NCBI GenBank assembly: GCA_013400155.1
Contig: VXBM01000999.1
Location: forward strand, 244,553 to 308,552
Direction of reading: 5' to 3'
DNA length: 64,000 bases
Source: Helopsaltes ochotensis
Taxonomy: Eukaryota > Chordata > Aves > Passeriformes > Locustellidae
Shown here in pieces: positions 14,101-29,100 of the stretch (positions within the stretch are counted from its first letter, which is position 1; every line of letters begins with the position of its first letter). The notes under the pieces were generated by a model, which was given only the letters and a program-made list of their open reading frames with translations, was not told where the DNA came from and ran no database searches. Made by a program: the position numbers and the translations under genes.

Positions 14101-17100
14101 GGACAACAGTGGCTCCTTCACAAGGAGGCCTGTGATTAAACTCACTGTTATTTCTGAGGTACTCTGGTACGTGAAAGTTTTTGGGCATCTGGAAAGACAG
14201 GAAATCACTTTCATTTATTAAGCAAGGCAGATATTAACTAAAAATGTATTCTTTATCAATATGTGTATTTCACTGCATTAAAAAAAATTAAATTTTTTTC
14301 ATTGATCTTGATCCAAAGAAAGATGTACTTTAATCAGTGCTTGTTTTCTTAGGAAACTGTAGCAAAAGCCAGACTATTAGCTTCAGAGCGTGATGCTTTT
14401 ATTCAAAGCAATCATTATGCCGTGGACTCCATTATTCCAAAATGCAGTGAACTTCATCATCTCTGTGATGCCTTGACTACTGAGACAGAACGGAGGAGAA
14501 ATCTTCTTAACAAATCTCTGGAACTGCATGACTTACTAGAGAAGGTAAATTTAGTGTGCAACAGTTGTTTCCCAAAACCTCAGTTGAACAATTGTCATAA
14601 TGGTAGGTAACATTATCTCACCATGCTGGAAGTTTTCTCTTTAAATAGCTGAATTCATGACAAGGTTGAGGTGAGTGAGACTCTTAGCGTATGATGCTGA
14701 CATTGGTGCATTCTGAGCCTGTTCTTCTCTATTTCCAGTCTATGAAGTGGTGTGATGAAGGAATTTACCTGCTGGCTTCCCAGCCAGTAGATAAGTGTCA
14801 GTCTCAGGATGGTGCGGAATCAGCATTACAGGAGATTGAAAAATTCCTGGATACTGGTGCTGGCAATAAAATCAAGGAGTTGAATAAAATTTACAGAGAG
14901 TACGCACATATCCTCAGTGAAGACCTAAAGGTACCAGAAAATGTTTATGTGTATCTGTGTGTTCATTTGTTCATTTTCAAATTGCTCTCTTGTACTGCCA
15001 TTGATAAAGCTAAATAATCAGTACTAGGAGTTATACCTGTGAACTGGAAAGCCAATACATTTCTCTGAGTATCATCATATCTTTGGATAAGCATCAAGGG
15101 CTTCAGAGACTTCAAATTTTTCAGACAGTAAAATGGCTTTTAAAAAAAAATTCTCCCAAGCGAGTATTTGAAATACCTTTTGTCTTATGTAGCAAAAATG
15201 TGCTACTTTTTTTTTTATTTTTTTAGAACTTGAGAATATATTCCTTTTCTTCATGGTTGATCTCTTCATGTAACAGAACCTTTAGACACTCAAAAAATTT
15301 TCTTTTTTTTAAATTTAAACTTGAATCCCAGATTTCTCTATAGTAAGCACACAAAATATTTTTGAAGTGAAAGTGATGTTCCAATTTTTAAGTGCACTAA
15401 ATCACAATAAATTACACCTTGTTAAGAGTGAAGAGTTAGTGTAATATTTCTATACGTGTTATAAAAGTAATTGCAATTTCAAGTGAGTGTGCTGTAAATG
15501 CTGTGGATCTCAATGTAGCTTGTTGGTAGGTCTCTGACAGGAATTAAAAAATTATAATTAATTATTTAAATTACTTTTTTTTAAATTCAAGTTGGTTTTT
15601 TATTTCCATGGCAACCGTAGGAGCACGTGCAAAAGGTTTTCCAGAAGCAAGAAAGTATGGAAGAAATGTTTCAGAAGCGGCAAGTAAGTCTTAAGAAGCT
15701 GGCAGCTAAGCAGACACGTCCTGTTCAGCCAGTTGCTCCAAGACCTGAAGCATTTGTAAAATCTCCTTGTACCTCTCCAGGTAAGTAACTGTATTAGCCT
15801 TTAGTTTTTTTGTGCTGTGCTGAGAAACTTCCAGCCATAATTTGTGTTTGCATGAACATCTGTGTCAGATCAGATCCCGTTCTGATTTCGTTTGATTCTG
15901 GTCTGCATGTGTAGGTCTTCAAAGACAAAACGTGTCCAGCTCAGAAAGCAGTGCGCTTCGGAGGATAAACTACAGAAAAGCAAAGGTATTTTTTTCACGT
16001 TTCACATGTGTACTACTTGAAAAAGTTATAGTACAACAGAATATTCAGGAATTCTCAATAAGTATGAAGGATTTCTACTGAAAAAGTGATGGCATTGTCC
16101 CAGTTGAAGTAACACTGGTGAAACAGTCATGCGGTTTAAATAGGGGCTGCTTTGTTCCTGGGCTGGTTATGAGGGAGGGTAAAGTAAATAGTTGCCAATA
16201 TTAGGAAAAATGTTAGGGGCAACAAAATATTAAATCTATGAACAGGAAATATTTTTTATTTGCCAGTAGTAATTGGCTACTCTTAAAACCATTGACAGTG
16301 AAGAAGTAGTTGTCATTGGCTCCAAGACAGCTTCACCTGACCTAGCGGGTTGCCAGTCTCAAGTGGGGATGGTCTTCCTGCCCTGCCTGCAGGAAGGGAA
16401 GTATCCTGACAGCAGCAATAGAAACAAGTAGTTTCTCACTGGGTTGGAGTTGAATCAACTCAGAAAATGTTCAGCAAAAGATAAGGGAGGCAGGACCACA
16501 TGACCAGGATGGGAAACATTTGGAGAGAAAAGGGGTAGTTGAAAGAGGGCTTGAAAGCAGAACCCCTCTCTTTTTTCAGCAAGTCATAGTTGGGTTTAGG
16601 CATTATGGTAAAAGTTTATAGAGTGAATTTCTGTTTCAGGTTAAGAAGTAACCAGAAAGTTAGCACAGTACCTTATTTTTAGCTTGGAAAACAGACTATG
16701 GCTAGTGTTACCTTCAAGATTATACTGGTGCTCTGATGTCTTCTTGAAAAGGGGCTTTGAACCAACATCTTTTACTGGCTTTTGATCGAGAACTTTCCAC
16801 ATCCAAATGTTATGAGCTTCAAGACCTTCAGGGCAACTTGATTTTTTTCATAGCGTTCTTGCAAACTGCCTTCATTTTTAGTGGAGTACAGTCTTTCCAG
16901 TGAAAAGTGGTGAGCACAAAGCTCTGTATTTTAAAGTGTTTTTTCTGCATCTGTGATGCCATGTGATTATTTTTTTCATTGTTTGTTTCCTTCTTTAGAG
17001 TGAAGTGACTGAACTCCATCAAAGCAGAGGAGGATCTACAATGGATGATGAAGAAAACCTAGCTGTGTTACGGCAGTAAGTATATTTCGATAAGCAAAAA

Positions 17101-20100
17101 GTGTGGGTTTTCTCTGATTTGGTTCCAGCAATGCCTGAGTTTGCCAAAGGATTTGATAAAACAAGTCTATTTCTCTGAAATTACCCTCAGTGCTTTTAGG
17201 AATGCATTGGCTATGCTCTGTGCACAGAGGAAGACAAGTCTGTCTGCAGCATTATTTAGAGTTTGGGTATACCAGAGCCTACCGTTGCCACAATGAGATG
17301 ATGCTATGGGAGGACAACTGCGTATTTTCATTTCAGAGATGATACAGTTTTGAGTAATAAACTCCCTGTAAATCTGGTCTCCATGCTTTGAGACTTTGTC
17401 TTTTTATTGGACTCTTTTTAGTCCCTGTTTCAATATATGTTACCAAAAAATCACTTCTATAAAATCTGAGCAGCATAACATATATTAAAGAAATTACTTA
17501 GTACCACCTGCAATGCATATAGCAGACCTTGTATTTTTACTTGTAAACTGGCTGCTTATATGGTCTTTACTGTTTTAACCTTCTGTTACATCACAGAAGG
17601 GAATCACAAGGGAAGAAGTTTGGGAGAAGAATGATTCAATGCTTGATCATCACAGAAATTGCAACATCATCGAGATATTTAAAGTGTGCCCTAAATGACT
17701 CTAATTTAAAATTTCTACTGTAGCTTTAAGTCTGTATTTGATAATCCTATGCTGCTCCAACTCCAGCTCCCAAAGTAGTTGCAAACGCAGTATAGCCAGA
17801 CTTTGTATGTACAATGATAAAACACTCTACTGCTTCAATTCAACTACTACAGCACTGAAAACTGACAGATTTTGTTTTCCTATTCAAACACATTTTCAAA
17901 AATTTTGAAATGTTTTAAAAATATGTATCTCTCAATAAGGATATATAAAGTAATGGCAGGAATATCCATGGAACATCACATTTTCCACTACCTGGAAATT
18001 GTTCTTCTATTGTCTGAAGTAAAGAAGAAACACAGACAAAATTAATGTTGCCTCATTACTTTACATAAGTGAATAGGCCCACCTTGATTATCATTCTTTG
18101 TCCACAGGCATGTAATGAATGAACTTATCGAGACTGAACGAGCATATGTGGAAGAACTTCTCTGTGTTCTTGAGGTAAAAATATGTTTCACTGCGGATGT
18201 TAGTGAATCTCATGCATTTCATGGATGTGCTTACGTTTTCCTTACCACCATAAAGCCTTTGCTTGTTGTGTCAAGCAATGTGGTCATTATATTTTTCATT
18301 TCTCATCATATTTTCACAGAGGCAGCAATATGTAATTTTTTACTAGAAATAGTCATACAACTAGGAACTTATATTAGAAAACATAAATTGAGCAGAATAT
18401 AAGATGTGCCTTAGTATTTAGGTGGAATCATAGTGGGATTTGTAATGATCATTAATTCCCGCAAAAGTTCTTTCCAGAGTCTTGGGTCAGTTCCAGGAAG
18501 GTCATGTGTCACACATGAATGTGAATCTGCATCAAGAGACTACAGTGTTAGAGGAGAAAAGTTGTTTCTTACAGCTTTCTTTGCATCTTTAAGTGATCTT
18601 CCACATGTCTTGGGTACAACTGTGGGAACAGAATACCTTGTAATAAAATCCTCATGTGAAATCATCAAGGAAGCAAAGGTGCTCCCTTTGCCCCACAATT
18701 GTGGAGGCATAATTGCAGCACTGCTGACTTGCTTGTAGAAATACACTGCAGTATTCTTTTTTCCTCAAGTTTAAGTCTTCAGTTATGGATGTGTCATTTC
18801 CCTGTATTCCAATTTGATTGCAGAGAATGATGAAGTTGCAGGTAACTATGGCTGAATAATTTGATCAGGATGAACTAGAGTTGAGACAAGTGGATATTCT
18901 TGGTATTCATATCAATGTTAAGCTCCTAAATAGGAACTGTCTAAAGTTATGGACCAGGACTGATAATTTCTGAGTACATACCTTCAAGTAAGAGTAGTGT
19001 ATGAGGGTTTTGGACTCTGGTCTTGGTTTTGCTAGTTTGTGCTGAGCTTCCCACAGCATTTACATCCTGTGTTCAGTCCAAGTGCTGGAAGTGTTGATTA
19101 CAATGGTATGGTCACATCTGTCATGTGATAATAAACCCAGGTCAGTTTGGAGTGGGCCTGAAAGATCACTTTATTCTCTGCTTTTGTATGCAATGCATCT
19201 GTACAGGTCTATTCATAGAATCTAGACTGGAATAGTTGGAGGAGTTTTGGTCCTTACTGCTGCTACTGGAGCATCTTTCTATTCCTGTGGCATTATCTTG
19301 TTTTCCATAGAGTGCAGTGTTGCTAGGCCTGTCTTACTAGGCCACGTGTCTCAGTTTTCTGCCACTGTGATTGACACTTCAGTACTCGTGCCAGGCACAC
19401 CTCTCTGTGCCTCCTTGCATTTTGGTATCTCTCTAGCTTGAACTTGGGTAATTGGGAGTGCCAGCAGTAATTCTGGGTCAGATACTTGCTGAGGTATAGT
19501 TCAGTGGCAGTCTTCCAGCTTTTGAGCAATTCTAGTTATTAGTCCATAGTTCTGGCTGTTCTCCCATTCCCTTTGTTTCTCCTATTCTATTAATCTTGCA
19601 ATTTTTCATGTAAAATAACTTGGTACTCCTTTGTAGAGACAGTGTCTACTCTAATTATGTCCTATTTGTTTGCCATGCATTTTCTGTCTCCAAGGATTCC
19701 AATAGAAAAAAAGCAAGGTAGTTTCCCAAGGCTGATTCTTTGGAAACTGCTATAGCTTATCCAAAATCAATAATTTTTCTTTCATTAATAACCTTGATCA
19801 TCCCACTTTAGTCTGTGAAATTCACTAATCTTTGCTGAGAGAAGAATACTGGTCTAGTTTATTTTTAGGTATTGAATTCTACCCTTTCTTCCACTTACTT
19901 GGATGGTTTTAGAACTGCTTTCAAATGAAAGACAAAGTAAGGCCTTAAACATTTTAAACTAAGATTAAATAATCTCTGTGGCTGCATTAAGTAGCCTTCT
20001 CTCTCTTTTCTTAAAATACAACTACTGCATAGGTAGTAAAATGTGAAGGTTTTTATAGTAAATTTTAAAAGTATATCAGCCTAAAGTGAAAAAAATAACA

Positions 20101-23100
20101 AAAACTTTCTGTCAATGTATGTATTTCACGCTTTTGTTCCTTCAAAATTCACAAGTAATGAACTCTGTCGGGCTTCCTTTGACGTCAGCTAAATTCAATA
20201 CTCCTTTTTTGCCAGTGCTGGCTGTGCTGCGATGTTCAATATCATCTTGACTTAAAGTGGAAATCATTCTCTTGGTGCAGCTCTTCATCTAACTTCACAG
20301 TAGCTGCAGTAGTTCTTTTCCTGTTTAAAAAAAATTAACTCCATTTTATCTAAATTATTTTTAAAAATTTTAAGGCAGTACAATTCTTCTTAATTTATTT
20401 ATTTATTCCACCCTCTCTCCTTCGGACTCTGTATTTCCCTACTTGGGGGCAGGAGAAAGGAACCAATGTTTAGCTATTTATGAGCTTCATCTTCTTTGCC
20501 TATACCACTGAGGTTTTTCTCTTTTATTTTCTATTTTTTTTGGTGCTGTTTGAGGAAAAAATACCCAAAGGTATTTAAAAGGGCTGATTCTTAAAAAAAA
20601 ATAATTCTGTCCTATCCAAATGCTTGAATTCCTCAGGTTAGCTGACTTTACCAGCTAGTTCTACTTTTTGTAGTTTGGACCACATGTCAAAATTGAAAAT
20701 CTTAATTGTAGGTGCACTTTTGCTTATCTTTTCTTTTAGTTATTTAGTTTGTTATAATTTGATGTGATTTAGTATAATCAGTGTGACACACAGGATCACC
20801 TTGTGTTTAAAAAAAATAAACAAACAATAACACACAAGAGAGAAAAATTTAATCCAAATCTAAACAAGGTAGGATGGTCTTCCTTCAATGCCTGTATGCT
20901 AAGAAATCTACTTACATTAGGAAATCTGTTTATAATGCAGGTGCTAGATAATTCCTGCCATTTTGCTGGTTCATTTGTTGGGAGTGTTTTGTTTGTCTGG
21001 GGGTTTTTAGTGTTTTGAGAGAACGCAGATTAGTGACCTCAGGGCCAGAGGACAGCAGTCCTGGGCTAAAGCTACTTGTGTCCTTTTCTGTGCTGGATAA
21101 ACAGACTAGAGAAAGTGTGCTTATATGACAACTGGAAGATGTGGGAATCTAAAGCTACTCCTTTTGGTACCAAAGCAAATGGAAGTGCCCTAAACAGAAT
21201 TTTTAGCTTAATGGTTTCTGTTACCTGCAGAAATAACTACAGTCAGCTTATTCCTCCTTAACAATGGCTAAGACAGGCCTGAAGGTTTGTGTGTGTACTG
21301 GAATTGTGCCTCTAAATTCAAGTTTGAAGTCTTAGCAAAAAGAGTATGAGCTATAATTTGTAAGTAATATAGATATGTAGAGCCTTTACTTGGTGAAAAT
21401 TATTGCAAACTTTGTTTTATCCTCACTTACCTGGAGTCACAGGATTTACTCAAGTGTCTTTCTAAGGACTCTGTGTGTGTCTGAGTGGGGTGATGAAGAA
21501 AGAGAATTTGTATTCTTCTTTCATGATTAATACTGAGCTCTTTCTTGTCTGTCTGTCAGCCTGAAGGCAGACTGCCTTGTTAGAGAGAGAAGTACTCCAA
21601 GTAAAGGGAGATAATAATTGTGCCTCTCTCCTGTGTTGCAGGGTTATGCTGCAGAGATGGACAACCCCTTAATGGCTCATCTTATTTCACCAGAACTGCA
21701 AAACAAGAAAGATATCTTGTTTGGGAATATGGAAGAAATTTATCACTTTCACAACAGGTGAGGATTTGCATTCGGTTCTAAGAACAGCATTTGGATGAGA
21801 TTCTTTACTTTGTATTTTAATCTGCCTTAGATTGCTAAAAGATCCTTACAAAGACTTGTCTATATGGCATGTCAACATTGTATTGCATAGAAGAGGAAAA
21901 GCAAAATATCTATAAAGGATGAGCAAAGCTGTGTGAAACTGCATATATGCAGTACACAGGTAGAATTTCACATTGTGGCCGTCTTTCTGAAGCAAGATAT
22001 TTGGATCAGATTACAAGATAATTACAGTAGGTTTTATCTGGGTTTCTTTTTTTTATTATTATTACTGTTGCTTTGGAAAGTGAATTGTTATTCTAAACTA
22101 CAAATTCTCAATTCTTACATCCGATTAAGGGTGATTAATTTTATATTTCTATAGATATATTAAATAATATATAAAACCATATTTATTTTTATATATTAAA
22201 ATATATTGAGTGACCTCTCTGAAGTCTGAATCCTTGCTGCTAGAGAGGTGTTTCTTCATAGGATAATATTTAAATTCATAAGAAAGGGAAATGAATTTTC
22301 AAGAGAAGTTAAGCACATTGAGTAGTTGTTTCTTATTCAGGCAAAACTGACAGTTTTGTAACTGATTTTTTAAATTTGTTTTTTGGGTGGGTTTATTTTT
22401 AGTTTTGGGAAGGTGGTTTTTGAGTTTTTTGGTGTGTGGTGTTTGGTAGCATTTGGAAGCAAAACCCAAACACTTTAAATCGTGCAAATCCTGTTGCTGA
22501 ATACATAAGGAAGGGAGATTAAATCCCCAACCTTGTATTTGATTTCAGTTGCGGCAATAGTAAACTAAAAGAAATTAGTCAGAATATTTGTTTTAATTTG
22601 CTATCCCCTTTAAAGCACATGATCTAGAAGAATTGTGTTCCGTTTTGTAGCATTACAACTCTGTTTCCAAAAGTTTAGAAAACTAATTGCAGGACTGTAA
22701 ACATTAAAAAAACTTTCTTTAATGTGTGCTCTAAGAAAATTTTCTTTTTCACAGAATATTCTTGAGAGAACTAGAAACCTATGTAGAATACCCAGAACTA
22801 GTAGGAAGGTGCTTCCTGGATCAGGTACGTGTCACCTTTTGCTGGCACTTTGTTCACAAACCTCTTTAGGGCTGTAACTTGTGAGAGTGATTCTCATGTA
22901 GCAATTACCACCACATCCCCTTCGATTGTCCTGAGCATGTAATGGGTCGAGAATGTAGATGTTATTTGAGAGTTAATTTCCCCTGTGCAGCACAGTTGAT
23001 TTTGTTAGGAAAAACTACTATCTCGTTAAAAGAAAACTGCTTTTTTAAAGTGGCAGTCAGGAAAGCATGAAGAGGAGTCATGCACTGCATGATTGTTTCA

Positions 23101-26100
23101 CATCACTATAAATCATTGGTTTATTTGGTTAGATTTCTTTATTGGATTGTTGTTTTGTTCTTTTCTGTTTTCTTTAAAGAATATATGTCAACAGAGAAAG
23201 TCCAAAACATTTTTGTTCCAAAAAGAGAAGGCTATGACAAAAATAAACTTTTTTAATTAGGGATGTACTAAACAATGAGTCACACCTGTAGTAAACTAAA
23301 GGCTAAATAAGAATGTGTGTTGGGTAATCAGACTCCTGCTGTTGCTGCCTGTTGATGCTCTAAAGCTCCTGGGAGGAGCCATCCCTCTCCCTTCTGTTTA
23401 CTGGCTACGTCCGTGGATGTAGCTTCCTAAACTGAGGGATGGAGCAATTTCTGTGCCTCCTGATTTCCTACCTGGTCTTTCCTTTATATCCATGGTTACT
23501 ACAACATTTTCAACAGTCTTAATTTCCTTTTGCTTTCAGCAAGTGCTGAAGTCATGCTATTTAATTTTTGAAGTAATAAAGGGGAACAAACTGCATGGTT
23601 TACCTTAGTGCAACTCTCAGTGAAAAACACATGTGTGAAATTAAAATAAAGAAAAAGGAGAAAGTCTTTTAAAAAAGCTACACAGTGGGTCTCATAGCTG
23701 GGTATTCTTAGAGATATTTTTCATATTATAGTAGAAATATATTTGTAAATGTAACATGTTTCTTCATAAAGTGTTTAACATTCAACTGAAGCAAAAATTA
23801 ACAGGAATGTTTTATTTTGCAAATTAGTAGCTATTACGAAATCAGTGATTTTGCAATTCCTTGAGGCATCCTAAGCAAAAAAAAGTAATTCAATTTTTGG
23901 TGGTGGTGGATTTTTTTCATAGCATGAGTGAAAATGAAAAAATTGTTATGTACTTTGTCTATTAAAGTCACAAGAAGTAATGAACTTTTTGCTTGTCTCC
24001 CCAATTCTAGATGGAAGACTTCCAGATTTATGAAAAATACTGTCAAAATAAACCTCGATCTGAAAGTTTGTGGAGGCAGTTTTCAGACTCTGTATTCTTC
24101 CAGGTGTGCTTGCTTGGATCCTTAAAGTAATGATGGCTTTGGTTTTGTTGGGGTCTGGGGTTTTTTGTTTGGTTTATTTTTACTGAATCTTCTTAAGAAC
24201 AAATACCACAAATACTGATTACTGTCCTGATGAAATCCAACACTGATTACAGGAATGTCAAAGGAAACTTGACCACAAGCTCAGTTTGGACTCATACTTG
24301 CTGAAACCTGTTCAAAGAATAACCAAATACCAATTATTGCTAAAAGTAAGTGTTACTAAATTATAATACTAAGCACATTTGTTTGTTTGTTTGTTTGTGT
24401 GTTTGTTTGGGTTTTGGGGGGTTTGGGGTTTTTTTGTTGTTTTTGGGTTTTTGTGGGTTGGTTTTTGTTTTTTTTTTTGAATGTTGCTTCTCTCATCCTG
24501 CTGTGGAGAAACCTAAAAGTTAGTGAACAGATGTGTAAATGGAAACACAAAAATCCCTCTCCATCAGTTTTCAGCTCAGTTCTTTATTCTTTCAGTCAAA
24601 ACACTTCTAATGAGCAAATATTACACAGAGACTTCTTGTGTAACTACTTTTGCCCTTAGATTGCAGCTGAAAAAAAGGTGAGAAGTTGATGAGGGGAAAC
24701 CAGAAGGTCCAAGAAAACTTTGAAACAAAGATGATAGAGCATCTGAAGTACTTCAGTCACCCCACCCATACTGCAGGAACTTGCCTTGCTGGACTCTAGG
24801 AAATGCACTTGAGAGAGAGCACTGTATGATGTTTTTATGAAGGATGCTGTTGTGATTCACTTAAAATATGCTATACTGAGAGAGCAAAATACTATCTTAA
24901 ATTTATTTAAGTTATTATATAACGTTTCACCATGTTTGAACTAAGAAATATTTCTCACAAAGACATGTTACAATTCTTGTATCTAACAGTAGCTTAAAAA
25001 TTCACCTCAAACCAGATTTACTCTTGAGTTAAAATTGAGCTGTTAATAGCCTTTAAAGAATTAATTACTTTAGCCTTGTGTAATGAGAGGAGAATTATAA
25101 AGGTTTTTGACTTAAAATATCTTAAGTTCCTACAGTCCATGAGTAAATTCTTTTTTTCATACTATGAAGTCAGAGGAGTTCCACATGGATTTGCTGCTGT
25201 GTTTTATCTGTATCAAATTGGAAGATGCTGCTTCACCAATAATCCCTTTAGAGAAGGGATTCCTTTTTAAATGTGTAGACAATACCCGATGCAGTAAGTT
25301 TAAATCTGTTACTAGCATGCCAGGCCTTGCCACAATTAAAAGATCAAATGAAATTTGACTATGTTTTTAACTTTTTTCACTTCTAAAAAGTAACAAATGA
25401 AAAAACACTATCCTTTTTTTTAAGGATTGTTGGTTTGGTTTGTTTTTTGGTTTTTTTGCAATTGTGATGAAAAAGATGTTTGCAAAATTAGTCTTGTAAA
25501 ATTCTTACATACAGCTTACAAAACTTCCAGATGAACAAAATATATTTGGCTATTGAGCAGGAGAAATGAGAAGTAAATCTTTAAGATCTACTGAGTTCCA
25601 GCCACTGTTGGACTAATTAGATTGTGTGGTATAAAGCTTTACTTTGCTAACTTCAAAATCACAGAATCATAGAATGATTTGGGTTGGAAGGGACCTTAAA
25701 GATCATCTCATTCCAACACCCCTGCCTAAAATTCAGGGTTAAAATTTGAACATTCCTAGTTGCTACTGTTTCAAAAGCTAAGAAAGTGTGTTGCCATTCC
25801 CTTGCACTCAGGAAATGCTGAAGTACAGTAAGAACTGTGAAGGTGCTGAAGATCTTCAGGAAGCACTAACTTCTATACTGGGCATTCTTAAAGCAGTTAA
25901 TGATTCTATGCACCAGATAGCCATTACAGGCTATGATGTGAGTAGCAGTATTTTTGCTTACTTTTAACTTTATTTCCATTTCTTTTTAGATATATGTGCA
26001 GCATGCCCTGTACTATGTGCTAATAATGAGAAGAGTGTTTTACAAAACATGCTTTTAAACTTAATTGTGTAATGAAAATAATAGAAAAGGGATCTCTTTA

Positions 26101-29100
26101 TACTCTTTTGAAGTTTTCTTGCTATGACTAATATTTTCCTCTGTCTACCTAAGTTGTTTTTTTTTCTTTGATCTTTGTGTACTACACCCAAAACTTCCAG
26201 TTCCCAAAAAAATAACAAAACCCAAAACAATACATAAGCAGATTTGGAGCAGAGTTTGGGGGAAAAAACCAAACAACCAAATGTGTACTGTGCTTCCCTC
26301 TCTCGATACATAGTTCTCTGTACCTCTGCTACTGGTACTCTTGACTGTAAAATCCTGCCTGAACAGTGTTGGCCAGTGAAAATTATATGTAAAAATTCAA
26401 CACTGACTTTATTGCATTTCCAAATCCAACATAAACACTGATATGAGGGATTATTGGCAACAACAGACTTCTAAAGACCTGTTCAGGGTCTGTATTTTAA
26501 TCTGATGTTATCTCTGTAGTTACAAATATCACTGCTTTTTTTTTCTTCCAGGGAAACCTGAATGAGCTGGGCAAGCTTTTAATGCAGGGATCCTTCAATG
26601 TCTGGACTGATCATAAAAAGGGTCACGCAAAAGTGAAAGATTTGGCACGCTTCAAGCCAATGCAGCGACACCTCTTCCTCCATGAGAAAGCAGTGCTGTT
26701 CTGTAAAAAGCGTGAAGAAAATGGAGAAGGATATGAGAAAGCACCTTCTTATAGCTACAAACACTCCTTAAATGTAAGACACTGATCAATCCTGATGGTC
26801 AAGGTACCAAGGGCTTAGCCTGTAGTAATACAGCATTCTAGTTTTATCTGTGCAAACCTGTGTTGCAGCATTGTACTGGGAACTTCACTCTTTCAGACAA
26901 ACCTGACTGCTGCTTCAGGTCTGTGTTATTTTGTGTTGCTGTCTGGTGAATGGCAGCTGCATTAATCACACAGAATACACAGGGAAAGGTAATGTAAAAA
27001 TCATGAAAGATTTGGTGGTCTGGATTTTAAAAGCAATGTTTTACAAGTCAGTCACAATTCAATGTACCCAAACCCTTCTTCCCTCCAAGGTGGGCAGGCT
27101 GATACAAAGCACTAAATCTCTTGTCTCCAGCACGCAGACCACAAATTGCTAGCTATTCTTTTCCTTGTGCAAGAAGCCAGAGGGGCTTTTCCTTTTCAGA
27201 AATAAGGTTCCAAAGAATACCAGTAGTTGCCTGCTTCTGTTTTTAACATAATTGTCATGCAGTAGGTCAGCTTCTGTTCTCTTTGTTTCCAGATGGCTGC
27301 AGTTGGAATAACAGAAAATGTCAAAGGTGATGCAAAAAAATTTGAAATCTGGTATAATGCAAGGGAAGAAGTTTACATTATACAGGTAAATAACATGGCC
27401 CTACATTAAAAAAAAGAAAGAAAATAATTTAAAAGAGGATGCAGGAGTCTAACCCTAAGAAGAAGGAGGTTTTATTCCTCTGTTATGTCAGTAATAGAGT
27501 GTGATGAGGAAATGTAGGAGAAAAAAAAAAACCTAAATGATATTTCAATGGAAGAGTCTTCTGGGGGAAAAAAAATTATCACATCTTGCAATGTCCATAG
27601 AGAATATTGTATACACCATTACTGTAGCTGTCACTGGACTAGTGGATGGCTTGGGAGATGGGGTTTGGCTGTAGCACACACACAGCCTCTGCCTCAGCCT
27701 GTTCCAGTGGCTACAACCAATTTCTGTTCAAGGAAGCACTGGAGAGGGAGGTTTGTCTGTCCCTCTTGAATGATTCCTCTGAAGCTATGCTTTGGCATGC
27801 AACTGTTTGTGTAATAACTATTCTGTGCTTGATGGCTGATTGTATTTATTTTTGAGTAGGCACCAACCCCTGAAGTTAAAGCTACTTGGGTAAATGAAAT
27901 ACGAAAAGTGCTGACAAGTCAACTGCAGGCATGCAGAGGTAAAATACTTTGGAGGCTCTCTTTTTTCTTTTTTGATTTTTTTTTAATCTATTTTCCCTTT
28001 GATTTTCAGATCCTGCCCTGTAGATCTTCCCAGTGTAGGACACAAATAAATTTTAATAGTTCTTTTTCTATTCTCCATTACAGAAGCTAGTCAGCACAGG
28101 ACACTAGAACAAACACAGAGCTTACCTCTACCACTGCCAGCATCATCTTGTGCAAGGTAAGTATGTTGTCACATCAGCCTGGCTATCTTGTAAATTTACT
28201 GATACATCTGATTTGCAGCTCTTCATTGCTCCTACCCCTTAACACTGGTCCTTGTGATTTAGGGTTTTGGATTAGTTCTCTTCTTACTAAAGCTGTAAAA
28301 CCTGGAGTTTATACATCTCCAGAACGGTTAAACTGAGCAGCAGTGACATGTGTTCTGCCAGCTGATAGAGAATGCCACAGAAATGTAATTTTCTATACCA
28401 GCCAAAATCCTGGTGGTATTATGTGTCTGCTTGTTGAGCAGCTGATTATATGCATTACAGTCCAGATAAGAGAGTTTTATGGAGCTGCCTTTTCCTTCCT
28501 TCACTGTTCTTTTCCTTTACTTTTTCTTCCTTTTCCAATGTCATGTTTTGTCTTTTTCATGGCAGTATCTTTTCTCTGTCTCTTGTTCTTTCACTCCAAT
28601 TTACTTTTTTTTGTTAAACCTAAGTAATGTCTTAATTCCTCCAGTGTCCCAATTTCTGGGTGAAATTTGGTTTTTTTTTCCATCCTTCACCGTACCAACC
28701 TATATATTCTTCTGTTCCCATCTGTTGTTCTGCCCTTGCCTGATGCCTCTCTTCGTCCTCTGCTACTCAGTCTGGTTTTTCATGTGTGTGTATATACCTA
28801 TCCATAAGCCCATGTGCTCATATCCACATGGTGTGTGCTCAGATATGTATTGGTAGCTCTCTGCCCTGCATCTGTTATGTATCTACTTATTGCTCAGGGA
28901 GAATTTTCCAGATACATTGTATTCGTGGAGTGTCATTCTCTATCCCATTCCCAGATGGAGTTGTGATAGAAATCCACTGCAAGGTCCCTCATTTGTTCCT
29001 GTATTAAGAGCTACTGAGCTACTGAGAGGCAGAGTTTATTCCTTTACCTTTCTTTTTTTGTTCCTAGTACATTCAAGAGGAACCTGTTAGCTGCAAGTGA

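Noticed and set aside
28343..28856. Phe/Leu/Ser-rich overlapping frames resembling membrane segments
   Set aside because: They come from a T/C-rich intronic tract between two well-placed MCF2L exons; no start context or homology.
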